In this document: positions 8,574 to 17,528 of the stretch, in pieces
Layout of the letters: every line of letters starts with the position of its first letter
Position numbering within the stretch: position 1 is the stretch's first letter
Source: an uncultured Alphaproteobacteria bacterium
GTDB taxonomy: Bacteria > Pseudomonadota > Alphaproteobacteria > HIMB59 > GCA-002718135
Direction: 5' to 3'
Length of the DNA: 64,000 bases
Assembly: GCA_902514875.1 (NCBI GenBank)
Contig: CABXSY010000003.1
Span: forward strand, 44,364-108,363
The notes under the pieces: generated by a model
What the model saw: the letters and a program-made list of their open reading frames with translations, nothing else
Told to the model about the DNA's origin: nothing
Databases searched by the model: none
Program-made: the position numbers and the translations under genes

Positions 8574-9758
8574 TTATTGATGAATTTCAAAGTTGTCTAA
8601 ATATTTTTCTGTTAACCTAATTCCTAATCCATGTTCATTTTCATCTAATTCAATAAAGCCATTCTTTGCCTGCGGTTCTCCATCAAAAATATACCAAAAT
8701 AATTCATTACCAATTTCAACTGGCCAAAAAGGAAAATACTCAACAATTGGAGCATTAACAGAACTCATAGAAATATGAAAATTATGTACTTGTCCAGCAT
8801 GAGGAATAACTGGTATTTGAAATGCCTCAGCTAGAGCAGAAATTTTATGTGCTTGTGTTATTCCCCCAACTCTATTTGTATCAAATTGCACAACATCAAT
8901 TGCTTTTTTCTCTAGTAATTGTCTAAAACCAAAAAGCGTATATTCATGTTCACCCCCAGAAATAGGCGTTCTACATGATGCTTTTAAATCAGCATAACCG
9001 TCAATATCATCTGCTATAACTGGTTCTTCTAACCAACGTAGATTTTCATTGTCGATTAATCTCATCATTCTTTTTGCATATTCAAATGTCCAACCCATGT
9101 AAACATCTGCCATTATATCAACATTACCACCTACTACTGACCTTACGGTTTTAATAAGCTCAATATTTTTGTGCATACCTTCAGCACCATCTGTTGGTCC
9201 CCAACCAAGTCTTAATTTCATAGCTTTAAAACCTTGATCTAAATAATCTTTAGCTTCTTTTGCAAGACTATCTAATGGCTGGCTGTATAGCTTACTTGCA
9301 TAACAAGGAAGTTTTGATTTAGTCTTGCCACCTAACAATTTAAATACAGGTTGCTTTGCTGACTTTCCAAGAGCATCCCATATTGCAATATCTACAGCAC
9401 TAATAGCTGTCATTCCTATACCTTTTCTTCCCCAAGCTAATGTTTGTCGATACATTTTTTGCCATATATGTTCATAATCCCAAATACTTTCACCAATAAT
9501 TGCTGGTGTTAAATAATTATCAATTACAGATTTACATGGTTCTGGAGATAATGCTGCATTACCTAAACCTATGAAACCATCACTTGTTTCTACTTCAACA
9601 ACCAACCAACTATGAAATTTATAAGTTGTCCATCTGTCGTTTGAAATATTTTCTTGATTTACAATATCAGCAGCATTCGTACAAAAATTTTCATGAATTT
9701 TTTGAACAGGTCCTGTCCATTTATAAACTTTGGCTTTTACATTTACAATTTTACTCAC
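8574..9758 (-). CDS. Enolase-superfamily acid-sugar dehydratase, L-rhamnonate dehydratase-like
   Basis: 394 aa mandelate racemase/muconate lactonizing enzyme family protein: N-terminal capping domain to about residue 130, then the barrel. Visible are KLRLGWG (catalytic-strand Lys region) and metal ligands in ADVYMG, LEEPV and GGEHEY, followed by FGFRQLLE, a GGITQAHKI strand and a late His in IPHAGQ. This pattern resembles L-rhamnonate dehydratase (RhmD), which dehydrates L-rhamnonate to 2-keto-3-deoxy-L-rhamnonate. A rhamnose mutarotase and an amidohydrolase-type lactonase gene close by fit that reading. It is the last gene of a three-gene minus-strand operon. Other 6-deoxy acids such as fuconate are possible substrates. 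Confidence 0.82.
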   Translation of the reverse strand: MSKIVNVKAKVYKWTGPVQKIHENFCTNAADIVNQENISNDRWTTYKFHSWLVVEVETSDGFIGLGNAALSPEPCKSVIDNYLTPAIIGESIWDYEHIWQKMYRQTLAWGRKGIGMTAISAVDIAIWDALGKSAKQPVFKLLGGKTKSKLPCYASKLYSQPLDSLAKEAKDYLDQGFKAMKLRLGWGPTDGAEGMHKNIELIKTVRSVVGGNVDIMADVYMGWTFEYAKRMMRLIDNENLRWLEEPVIADDIDGYADLKASCRTPISGGEHEYTLFGFRQLLEKKAIDVVQFDTNRVGGITQAHKISALAEAFQIPVIPHAGQVHNFHISMSSVNAPIVEYFPFWPVEIGNELFWYIFDGEPQAKNGFIELDENEHGLGIRLTEKYLDNFEIHQ

Positions 9759-9807
9759 AAATCAATATTATACTATATTATAAAAATTGAAGACATATTT
9801 TTTATTA

Positions 9808-10788
9808 CTAAGATAAAAGTCTGAGTAATAATTTCAAAGATTCTAATGTAGGATTTATATTAGCTTTATTTTTACCCACTATATCAAAAGCGGTTCCATG
9901 TGCTGGAGTTGTAATTGGTATTGGTAAACCTCCTTGAACAGTAACGCCCTTTTCAAATCCAAATGATTTAAGCCCTGATTGTATTGCATCGTGATACATA
10001 CCAACTAGACAATTATACTTTTTATTTTTATACGCTGTTATAAAAGATGTATCGCATGGTAACGGTCCATGTGTGCTAATTTTCATACGATTTGCTCTTC
10101 TTATCGCTGGAATAATTATTTTTTTTTCTTCACTTCCAAATTCTGCATGAGGATTTAATGCCTGTACTGCTATTTTAGGATTTTTTAATCCATTCATTTT
10201 TAAATATTTATTTATTAACTTTATTGGCTCAAGAATATTTTTAATAGTAATATTTTTTGCAACTTCTTTTAAAGGAATATGAGAAGTCACCCTAGCTGTC
10301 CAAAAATTATTTAATACATTAAGTTCACAGACATAACTTTTTATTTTAAATTTTTTTTTAAAATAATGAAGTTCATCTTTAACTTTCATTCCTGCAAGTT
10401 CTAAACTTGTTTTATTAAATGGAGCAAAATTTATTCCATCTATTTTTTTTTTATTAAATAAATCGACTGCCAAATTGATAGAATTTAAAACAGAAATTCC
10501 TGATTTTTTATTCGCTTTTCCAATAGGGAATTTTGTTTTTTGTTTAGTAATATCAAAGAAAATCTTATTAGTATTATCAAATTCTATTTGATTAATATTA
10601 CGTATATATTTGATAGATTTGCTAACTTTTTGTTTTGCTATATATTTATCAAATATAGATTTTTCTCCAATAATTATAATATTTATCTTTTTCAAAATAT
10701 TGTGAGATAAAATTTTAGAAATTAACTCACCGCCAATACCAGATGGATCACCCATAAGAATAGCAATAATTTTTTTTCTATTTTTCAT
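9808..10788 (-). CDS. PdxA-family (4-hydroxythreonine-4-phosphate dehydrogenase-like) dehydrogenase
   Basis: 326 aa. Starts with an MGDPSGIG motif; the three metal-binding histidines are present in TSHIPL, MYHDA and AHGTAFD, and LNPHAE and GPLPCDTSF are also family signatures. MYHDA in place of the classical MYHDQ, and its position inside a sugar-acid operon, suggest the PdxA2-like branch that oxidises four-carbon sugar-acid phosphates or related alcohols, rather than vitamin B6 synthesis. The DUF1537 kinase that usually accompanies PdxA2 is not in the window, so a true PdxA role cannot be excluded. Its start overlaps the amidohydrolase stop by 1 base. Confidence 0.85.
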   Translation of the reverse strand: MKNRKKIIAILMGDPSGIGGELISKILSHNILKKINIIIIGEKSIFDKYIAKQKVSKSIKYIRNINQIEFDNTNKIFFDITKQKTKFPIGKANKKSGISVLNSINLAVDLFNKKKIDGINFAPFNKTSLELAGMKVKDELHYFKKKFKIKSYVCELNVLNNFWTARVTSHIPLKEVAKNITIKNILEPIKLINKYLKMNGLKNPKIAVQALNPHAEFGSEEKKIIIPAIRRANRMKISTHGPLPCDTSFITAYKNKKYNCLVGMYHDAIQSGLKSFGFEKGVTVQGGLPIPITTPAHGTAFDIVGKNKANINPTLESLKLLLRLLS

Positions 10789-11696
10789 TAAACTCTATAA
10801 AATTTTTCTGCATTTTCTGAGAAAACTTTATTAAGTTCATTTTGTGATAAATTTTTAGTTATTTCAAAATATGAATGCCAATAGTTATCAAAAGTATTAA
10901 AAATTTTATCTACTGGAAAATTTGATCCAAACATGCACCTATTAATACCAAAAATTTCAATTGTCTTAAGAACAAAATATTTGGTAGAAGTAACAGTCCA
11001 ATTAGCGTTAAACATTCCTAAACCAGATATTTTACAAACAAAATTATCATTTTCTGCTAGAGATTTCATTTCCCTCATCCAATATTCCTTATACTCTTCT
11101 GTTTGAAAACAAGGTTCACCAGTATGATTTAATATAAATAAAACATTTGAATACCTTTTTGCTAATTTAGAGGCATCATCAAATTGATGAGGATATATCT
11201 GTATATCAAAAGATAATTCTCTATTACTGATATGTTTAAAGTTTTCTATCCATAACTCATCTTTTAAATAATCCTTTTTTGCATGAGAATATTGAGGCCT
11301 ATCTCTATCAAATGACAAAATTTGCCGAATTCCTCGCACGTTCTTATAATCTAGATGCTGATCAAGAATATCACTAACCTTTTCTTTTGAAAAATCAGCA
11401 AATGCCACAATTCCATTTGGAATTTTTAAGTTATTATTATCAGAAATATTCTGCAACCATTTTGTTTCTTCTATTGGATTACTATCATCATGTTCAGCTT
11501 GAACATGAATAGATTTTATGAGATTTAAATTTTTAGCATCATTTAAATAATCATCTAATAAATAATTTTTTTTAATACTTTTAAAATTTCCAAAAAAAGC
11601 TTTTTCTTCATTACCACTTAACCAATGATAATGCGTTTCATTAGAATTAAGATCCCATAAATGGTGATGTGAATCAACAATAGCTATTTTTTGCAT
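10788..11696 (-). CDS. Amidohydrolase 2 family sugar lactonase-like protein
   Basis: 302 aa TIM-barrel metal-dependent hydrolase. The N-terminal DSHHHLWDL motif, VQAEHD strand, LNHTGEP and the late GSNFPVD motif match the family holding L-rhamnono-1,4-lactonase and L-fuconolactonase. By family knowledge it hydrolyses a 6-deoxyaldonolactone. It heads a minus-strand operon with the PdxA-like and rhamnonate-dehydratase-like genes and is divergent from rhaM, which fits L-rhamnose or L-fucose use by the non-phosphorylated route. 2-Pyrone-4,6-dicarboxylate lactonase is a related alternative. Confidence 0.83.
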   Translation of the reverse strand: MQKIAIVDSHHHLWDLNSNETHYHWLSGNEEKAFFGNFKSIKKNYLLDDYLNDAKNLNLIKSIHVQAEHDDSNPIEETKWLQNISDNNNLKIPNGIVAFADFSKEKVSDILDQHLDYKNVRGIRQILSFDRDRPQYSHAKKDYLKDELWIENFKHISNRELSFDIQIYPHQFDDASKLAKRYSNVLFILNHTGEPCFQTEEYKEYWMREMKSLAENDNFVCKISGLGMFNANWTVTSTKYFVLKTIEIFGINRCMFGSNFPVDKIFNTFDNYWHSYFEITKNLSQNELNKVFSENAEKFYRV

Positions 11697-11772
11697 TTAT
11701 TTTTTTATAAAATTGAATTTTTCCTATAAGTTTATAAAATTAATACAAATATATTATTTGAAAAGAGGTTTT
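11697..11772. promoter_or_regulatory. Divergent promoter region between lactonase operon and rhaM
   Basis: This 76-bp gap must drive the minus-strand lactonase operon and the plus-strand rhaM-oxidoreductase pair. It holds an 11-bp direct repeat TTTATAAAATT at 11704-11714 and 11731-11741. TTGAAT (11713-11718) and TAAAAT (11735-11740), 16 bp apart, could be the rhaM promoter. An AGAGG ribosome site lies at 11764-11768. Base composition makes the promoter boxes weak evidence. Confidence 0.35.
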
Positions 11773-12084
11773 ATGAACTATGCATGGATTCTGGAGATTC
11801 AGCCAGGATATGAGGAAGAATATAAAAAAAGACATGATGAAATTTGGCCAGAAATGGTTCAAATGCTTAAAGAAGCTGGATTACGAAATTATAATATTTT
11901 TAGATATGGATTAAAATTATTTGGATATTTTGAAACTGATGATCTAAAAAAATCCATTAACTTTATTTCTAAAAGTGAAATTAATAAAAAATGGTCTGAA
12001 TATATGGAGCCCATTATGAAAGTAGATATTGATCTAAAAACAAACTTTCCATATTTGTTACCTTTACAAATGCATTTAGATTAA
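11773..12084 (+). CDS. rhaM: L-rhamnose mutarotase
   Basis: 103 aa, essentially the length of characterised RhaM (104 aa). The ATG at 11773 is chosen because an AGAGG ribosome site lies 4 bases upstream and because upstream in-frame codons add an unrelated 20-residue tail. Y17 and H21, in the YKKRHDEIWPEM stretch, match the catalytic Tyr and His of E. coli RhaM. The dimeric ferredoxin-like fold enzyme interconverts alpha and beta anomers of L-rhamnose (family members may also take fucose). Ten bp before the Gfo/Idh gene, and divergent from the lactonase operon. It is the best single marker that the cluster handles a 6-deoxyhexose. Confidence 0.85.
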   Translation: MNYAWILEIQPGYEEEYKKRHDEIWPEMVQMLKEAGLRNYNIFRYGLKLFGYFETDDLKKSINFISKSEINKKWSEYMEPIMKVDIDLKTNFPYLLPLQMHLD

Positions 12085-12093
12085 AGATTAATA

Positions 12094-13149
12094 ATGAGTA
12101 AAGTAAGAATTGGAGTCATAGGAGCAGGTTGGTGGGCAACAGAAAATCATATTCCACATTTAGCAGAAAGAAAAGAAGTTGAGTTAACAAGTGTATGTAA
12201 ACTTGAAGAAGATCAATTAAAATTTGTTAGGGAGAAATTTGGTTTTAAATTTGCATCAACAAATTATAGAGAAATGCTTCAATTATCAGAATTAGATGGT
12301 GTAATAATTTCTTCTCCACATCACGCCCATTTTGAAAATGCCAAAGCTGCTCTTGAAAAAAATTGTCATGTAATGATTGAAAAACCTATGACAACAAATG
12401 TACAAGATTCTGAAATTTTAATTCAACTGGCAAAAAAAAATAATAAACAAATTTTAATTCCAAATGGGTTTAATTTTAAATCTTTTATGTCAAAAGCAGA
12501 AGAAATAATTACTAATGGTGTAATCGGTGAAATTAAGCACTTAGACGCAGCTTTTTCTTCTTCTTTAACTGATTTATTTCAAGGAGTTCCATTGAGTGAA
12601 TCAAATAATCACACTTTTCAACCCCATGCATCAACTTGGTCTGATCCTGAAAAAGCTGGTGGCTATGGTTGGGGACAATTATCTCATATGTTCGCCGGAG
12701 TATTAAAAATTACTAATCTCGATCCAGAATGTATATTTTGTCTTTCTGTTCCTTCACCAACAAAAGTGGATTATACCAATGCAATATCAATGAAATTTAC
12801 TAATGGCGCAACTGGATCATTTTCCGGCAGTGCTTATGTACCTAAAGATTTTGGAGGAACTTTTTATATTACAGTTCATGGAACTTTGGGTACTTTATAT
12901 TTAGACATGGAAATAAAAAGAGAAAGACTATTTGTAAGACTCAATAATGGAAGTAACATCGAACACAAAATTAAAGAGGCTGATGGCACCTATTCTTATG
13001 GCACTAAAGAAGCATTAAATACTTTTATAGATATATGTTTAAATAAAAATGTAGAAAATCACTCTAATGGTGATCTTGCTCTAAAAACTGTAAGAATACT
13101 TGAAGCTATGTATAAATCTTTGAAAAGTGAAAAATTAGAACAAATATAA
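12094..13149 (+). CDS. Gfo/Idh/MocA family NAD(P)-dependent sugar oxidoreductase
   Basis: 351 aa. N-terminal Rossmann fold with GVIGAGWWA at about residues 7-15, then the family's EKPMTTN motif (catalytic-site Lys) at about residue 98, and a C-terminal alpha/beta domain with GGYGWGQLSH. The family oxidises or reduces sugars and cyclitols with NAD(P). Co-directional with and 10 bp after rhaM, so a role as the sugar 1-dehydrogenase that makes the lactone is attractive; that is inference. It converges with the PhyH gene 6 bp away. Confidence 0.85.
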   Translation: MSKVRIGVIGAGWWATENHIPHLAERKEVELTSVCKLEEDQLKFVREKFGFKFASTNYREMLQLSELDGVIISSPHHAHFENAKAALEKNCHVMIEKPMTTNVQDSEILIQLAKKNNKQILIPNGFNFKSFMSKAEEIITNGVIGEIKHLDAAFSSSLTDLFQGVPLSESNNHTFQPHASTWSDPEKAGGYGWGQLSHMFAGVLKITNLDPECIFCLSVPSPTKVDYTNAISMKFTNGATGSFSGSAYVPKDFGGTFYITVHGTLGTLYLDMEIKRERLFVRLNNGSNIEHKIKEADGTYSYGTKEALNTFIDICLNKNVENHSNGDLALKTVRILEAMYKSLKSEKLEQI

Positions 13150-13155
13150 TTATTT

Positions 13156-13938
13156 TCACCATTTATTAACAGATCCCAAAAGTAGTTTTTGTAAATTACT
13201 TCCATTTTTTTTTATTTTTGAAATAATTGGTCCATCAAATGTTTCTCGAGATTTCATCCATGAATTTTGGTAGCATATTAGGCTTACTCTTCTATTAGAT
13301 TTAGAATTATTTGCTAAACCTCTATGATATATCCAGCCATTAAAGAGCACTGCTTGCCCAGGTTTTGCATAAACTATCTTTTGATCTGGAAATTCAAAAT
13401 CTTTTTTCGGTGGTTTAAAAAAAGCTTTTTGACTTCCTGGCACTATTGCAATAGGGCCATTTTTATCTGTTAAAGAATCTAAGTAATATCCGCAATTTAT
13501 TTGACCAGGTATACTCCCAATTGGCGTACCATTTGGATCTACAGGCCAATTACCATCTCTATGCCAATTTTGATTTTTAGAACCAGGCCTTGATAATCTT
13601 GCAGAGGCACTGTGCAACTGTATACAGTTTCCAAGAATTGCGGATATTCTTTTAATTACTGGTTTATTATCAAGTAAAAATAAAAAAGCTTTATCATATT
13701 CAAACAAATTAAAGTCAATATGATCTTTATTTTTTAATTTTTTAAAAGTTTTATCAAAAGTTTTTCTTAAAATTATAATTTGATTATTTGTTAAGGCTTT
13801 ATCAATAATAAGATAGCCCCATTTAAGAAAAAAATTTACCTCTTTTTCTAAATTTTTATCTAAATCTGGATTTAGTTTATCTGGTATTATTTTTTTATCA
13901 TAATTTATTTCAAACTCATTATTTAATTTATACATCAA
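13156..13938 (-). CDS. Phytanoyl-CoA dioxygenase (PhyH) family protein
   Basis: 260 aa Fe(II)/2-oxoglutarate-dependent dioxygenase. The iron-binding HRDGNWP motif lies in the middle and a distal YHRGLANNS motif about 80 residues later, with a following Arg in NRRVS as the likely 2-oxoglutarate anchor. Its start overlaps the end of the FAD-linked dehydrogenase gene by 11 bp, so the two form a translationally coupled pair. Substrates of bacterial PhyH proteins range widely (acyl-CoA, ectoine, small acids), and none can be assigned here; a hydroxyacid product passed to the coupled dehydrogenase is an inference. Confidence 0.85.
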   Translation of the reverse strand: MMYKLNNEFEINYDKKIIPDKLNPDLDKNLEKEVNFFLKWGYLIIDKALTNNQIIILRKTFDKTFKKLKNKDHIDFNLFEYDKAFLFLLDNKPVIKRISAILGNCIQLHSASARLSRPGSKNQNWHRDGNWPVDPNGTPIGSIPGQINCGYYLDSLTDKNGPIAIVPGSQKAFFKPPKKDFEFPDQKIVYAKPGQAVLFNGWIYHRGLANNSKSNRRVSLICYQNSWMKSRETFDGPIISKIKKNGSNLQKLLLGSVNKW

Positions 13939-15298
13939 AAACTTTTCCAGGATTTAAAATATTATTTGGATCAAAACTTCTCTTAATTAATTTCATTAGA
14001 GGAATATTATCTGGATGTTGTTTCAATAAATACTCTTTCTTTTGAAGACCTATACCGTGTTCGCCTGTTATAGTTCCATCCATTTCTAATGCTTTATCAA
14101 TTAATTTATTACTAAATGCTCTAATATATTTATATTCATTTTCTTTGCTAGGATCGTAAACAACAGATACATGAAAGTTTCCATCCCCTACATGACCAAC
14201 CATTGGTGCTCTTAATCCAGTATTTCTAAGTTCTGTTTCTGCAAATTTTATACATTCCACAATGTTTGAAATAGGTACACAAACATCAGTGACATACACT
14301 CTAATGTTATCTCCTTCTGCTTTTACTGAATAATACACATTATGCCTTGCTTTCCAGATTTTATTTCTTTCTTCAGTGTTTGCTGCCCACTTAAATTCAC
14401 TACCATTATTATTTTTAGAAATTTCCTCCACTACATCAATCGATTCTTTATTAGAAATTTCGCTCCCATGGAACTCATAGAATAGTGTAGGCAAACTTTC
14501 TAAATTTTCTAACTTTGAATATTTAATACTTATATCCATTTGATCTTTATTTAATAATTCTATTCTTGCAATTGGCACACCATACTGAATTACTTCTTGT
14601 GCTGTTAAAACAGCAGAGTCTAGATCCGGGAATTGACAAACAGCACTCATAATACTTTCAGGTATAGGTGATAACCTTAGATGAACCTCAGTAATAATCC
14701 CAAGTGTTCCTTCTGAACCAACAAAAAGATTTGTTAAATTATATCCAGCAGAGGTTTTTTTTGCTCTACTTCCTGTTTTAATTATATTGCCATTCGCCAT
14801 TACAACCGTTAAACCAAGAACACTTGTTCGCATTGTTCCATATCTAACTGCCATCGTTCCGGAAGCAGAACAAGCCGCCATACCTCCAAGAGAAGCATTT
14901 GCACCCGGATCTATTGGGAAAAAAACCCCTTTATCTTTTAAAGCTTCATTTAGTTGTTCACGTGATACGTTTGCTTGTACACGACAATCAAAGTCCGCCT
15001 CATTAATAGAAATAACTTTGTTAAAATTTTCCATTGAAATTGTAAAACCTTCATCATTTCCAACAACATGACCTTCTAAAGATGTGCCAGTACCATAGGC
15101 AGTTATTGGTACTTTAAATTCATTACAAATTTTTAATATTTTTGAGAGTTCTTCGTTATTTTTTGGAAACAAAACTGCCCTAGGAAGAACAGGATCATAG
15201 GCATCTTCACCTTTTGCATGATTATTTCTTACACTTTCTGAAAATGATATTCTTTCTTGTAAAATATCTTTTAAATTGTCTAATAATCCTCTATCCAT
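13928..15298 (-). CDS. FAD-linked D-2-hydroxyacid dehydrogenase (D-lactate dehydrogenase/GlcD-like)
   Basis: 456 aa with the FAD-binding PCMH domain first (YGTGTSLEGH at about residues 67-76, GGMAACSASGT region later) and an FAD-oxidase C-terminal domain containing GHVGDGNFH and TGEHGIG, both metal/substrate-site signatures of D-lactate and glycolate dehydrogenases. No transmembrane helix; such enzymes pass electrons to quinone or cytochrome at the inner membrane. Coupled to the PhyH gene and divergent, across 33 bp, from an Ldh2-type dehydrogenase. D-lactate from sugar-acid breakdown is a plausible substrate; glycolate or 2-hydroxyglutarate are alternatives. Confidence 0.9.
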   Translation of the reverse strand: MDRGLLDNLKDILQERISFSESVRNNHAKGEDAYDPVLPRAVLFPKNNEELSKILKICNEFKVPITAYGTGTSLEGHVVGNDEGFTISMENFNKVISINEADFDCRVQANVSREQLNEALKDKGVFFPIDPGANASLGGMAACSASGTMAVRYGTMRTSVLGLTVVMANGNIIKTGSRAKKTSAGYNLTNLFVGSEGTLGIITEVHLRLSPIPESIMSAVCQFPDLDSAVLTAQEVIQYGVPIARIELLNKDQMDISIKYSKLENLESLPTLFYEFHGSEISNKESIDVVEEISKNNNGSEFKWAANTEERNKIWKARHNVYYSVKAEGDNIRVYVTDVCVPISNIVECIKFAETELRNTGLRAPMVGHVGDGNFHVSVVYDPSKENEYKYIRAFSNKLIDKALEMDGTITGEHGIGLQKKEYLLKQHPDNIPLMKLIKRSFDPNNILNPGKVFDV

Positions 15299-15331
15299 GA
15301 TTTAATAATATTAATTATTCAATAAAAGTAA

Positions 15332-16330
15332 ATGAATACCACACCATTAGAATTAGAAAATATATATGATTTAGCATATAATGCACTATCAGCCCATGGA
15401 TGTGATCATTTCAATGCTGATTCTGTAGCAACAACAGTTTCCCATGCTGAAAGAGATGGAAGTGTTTCTCATGGATTGTTTCGTATTCCTGGTTATGTAG
15501 CTTCTTTAAAAAGTAAAAAAGCAAATGGAGTTTCACGACCTTCAAATACTTATCTTACACAAAATGCAATTCGTGTTGAGGGAGATTATGGCTTTGCTCC
15601 TGTAGGAATAAAAGTTGGTTTACCTGAATTGATTAATACTACAAATAAACATGGAGTTGGAGTTTTAACTATAACTAATACTCATCATTTTGCAGCACTA
15701 TGGCATGAAACTGAAGCATTAGCTAAAAATAACTTAATAGGAATTGCTTGTACAGCTTATAAACCAAGTGTAGCTCCTGCAGGTGCAAAAAAACCACTAT
15801 TTGGAACAAACCCAATTTCATTTGCATGGCCAAGAAAAAATAAAACACCTGTGGTTTACGATATGGCAACTTCTACTATGGCTATGGGAGAAGTTCAGGT
15901 TGCAGCACGAGATGGTCATAAAGTTCCTCTTGGTACAGGCTTAAATAAAGATGGAGAAAAAACTGATGATCCATCTCAAATTGCTAATGGAGGAGTTCTT
16001 CTGACTTTTGGTGATTATAAAGGTTCCGCAATAGCAATGATGATTGAATTATTAGCTGCTGGCTTAGTTGGAGATTTATTTAGTTTTGAAGCTAAAGAAG
16101 AAGATAATAATGATGGTGGTCCTGCAAGGGGAGGTGAATTTATTATGGCTCTATCTCCCGAACTTATAGCAGGAAAAAATTGGAATGAACACGCAGAAAA
16201 ATTTTTTGAACAAATGACATCTTTAGATGGTGTTCGTTTACCTGGACAACGAAGACATACTAATAGGCTAGATAAAGGCCCAAGAAAAATTAATTCAGAA
16301 CTAATAGAAAAAATAAAGAGTTTAATCTAA
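15332..16330 (+). CDS. Ldh2 family malate/L-lactate/sulfolactate-type dehydrogenase
   Basis: 332 aa NAD(P)-dependent oxidoreductase of the Ldh2/YbiC/YlbC fold, unrelated to classical lactate dehydrogenases. Visible are SHGLFRIPGY near residue 50, TNTHHFAALW near 113 with the active-site His, FGTNPISFAWPR near 155 and a GDYKGSAIAMMIELL stretch near 228. Family members reduce or oxidise 2-oxoacid/2-hydroxyacid pairs. It starts 33 bp from the divergent FAD-linked hydroxyacid dehydrogenase and is followed 7 bp later by the serine hydrolase. Likely role in 2-keto or 2-hydroxy acid steps of sugar-acid catabolism; exact substrate unknown. Confidence 0.87.
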   Translation: MNTTPLELENIYDLAYNALSAHGCDHFNADSVATTVSHAERDGSVSHGLFRIPGYVASLKSKKANGVSRPSNTYLTQNAIRVEGDYGFAPVGIKVGLPELINTTNKHGVGVLTITNTHHFAALWHETEALAKNNLIGIACTAYKPSVAPAGAKKPLFGTNPISFAWPRKNKTPVVYDMATSTMAMGEVQVAARDGHKVPLGTGLNKDGEKTDDPSQIANGGVLLTFGDYKGSAIAMMIELLAAGLVGDLFSFEAKEEDNNDGGPARGGEFIMALSPELIAGKNWNEHAEKFFEQMTSLDGVRLPGQRRHTNRLDKGPRKINSELIEKIKSLI

Positions 16331-16337
16331 TCCACTT

Positions 16338-17528
16338 ATGGATAATATTAAATTAGATTTTCAAAAACACATTGATGCTGGTAGATGTAATGGAGCTGAA
16401 TGGATAATAAATTATAAAAATAGTATTTATCATGAAGCAATTGGTTACAGAGATTTGGAGTTAAAAAATAAGCTTAATAAAAATTCATATTACAGAATTT
16501 GGTCAATGACAAAGCCAATTATTGGTTTTGCTGCAATGCAATTAATTGAAAAAAACTTCTTATCCCTTGATGATACTATAGATAAACATTTATCTGATTT
16601 TAAAAATATTAAAAAACTTAGCAGTATTGAAAGTAACTTAAGCGATACAACTACTCTAGAAAATAAACCTACCGTAAGACAGCTTTTACAACATACAGCA
16701 GGGTTTACGTATAATAGTTGTGATAATTTCTTAGCTAAAGAATATGAGGATAGGAGTCTATTTCATTCTTCATCTTCAAGTTTGGAGGAAGAGATTAGTA
16801 AAATTTCTGAATTACCTTTGTTATATGAGCCTGGTTTAAACTGGCATTATTCTATATCTATAGATGTTTTAGCTAGAGTTATAGAAGTGGTAACAAAAGA
16901 TAAAATTTCAGATATTTTGAATGAAAATATTTTTTTACCTTTAGAAATGAATGATACAAATTTTTATATTGATGGAAATAGTAATAAACAGTTAGTGGAA
17001 ACATTTGAATACAATAGTGATAAATTAAAACTAACAAATTTAAATTACGATAAAAGAAAATTAATTTTATATGGATACCCTGCAAATGATAAAAATTATT
17101 CCAGAGGAGGTCACGGTTTATTTTCTACAGCTGAAGATTATGAAAAATTTGCCAGAATGCTTATCAATGGTAAAAATAAAAATGGAAAAGAGCTTATTAA
17201 TTCTCAAAGTTTAGAGTTAATGCGAAATAATTCTTTAAACAAAGAGTTATTTCCAATTGAAATTACATCAATTAATACAAATAAAGATGAAGATTATGAA
17301 AATGATTTAGATGGGTATGGTTGGGGTTTAGGATTTAGAGTTTTGATGAATAATACCACTCAAAATAAGTTTGGTCCAGTTGGAGAATTTGGATGGTCAG
17401 GATATGCCGCTAGTTACTTTTTGGTAGATCCAAAAAATAATTTATCAGCTGTTTTAATGATGCAAATTTTAGATGCTGATAAGAATATTAAAAAAGATTT
17501 TTATAATAATATCTTTAAAAATCTTTAA
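16338..17528 (+). CDS. Beta-lactamase-fold serine hydrolase (class C/esterase-like)
   Basis: 396 aa. The SxxK nucleophile motif reads S-M-T-K in WSMTKPI at about residue 57, the tyrosine motif appears as HYSIS in the middle, and RGGHGLFSTAEDY and a late GWSGYA fit the family's C-terminal box. No signal peptide is seen, so it is probably a cytoplasmic esterase or amide hydrolase rather than a secreted beta-lactamase. It overlaps the DMT transporter start by one base (TAATG), so the two are coupled. It may release an ester or lactone entering the pathway; that is inference. Confidence 0.85.
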   Translation: MDNIKLDFQKHIDAGRCNGAEWIINYKNSIYHEAIGYRDLELKNKLNKNSYYRIWSMTKPIIGFAAMQLIEKNFLSLDDTIDKHLSDFKNIKKLSSIESNLSDTTTLENKPTVRQLLQHTAGFTYNSCDNFLAKEYEDRSLFHSSSSSLEEEISKISELPLLYEPGLNWHYSISIDVLARVIEVVTKDKISDILNENIFLPLEMNDTNFYIDGNSNKQLVETFEYNSDKLKLTNLNYDKRKLILYGYPANDKNYSRGGHGLFSTAEDYEKFARMLINGKNKNGKELINSQSLELMRNNSLNKELFPIEITSINTNKDEDYENDLDGYGWGLGFRVLMNNTTQNKFGPVGEFGWSGYAASYFLVDPKNNLSAVLMMQILDADKNIKKDFYNNIFKNL

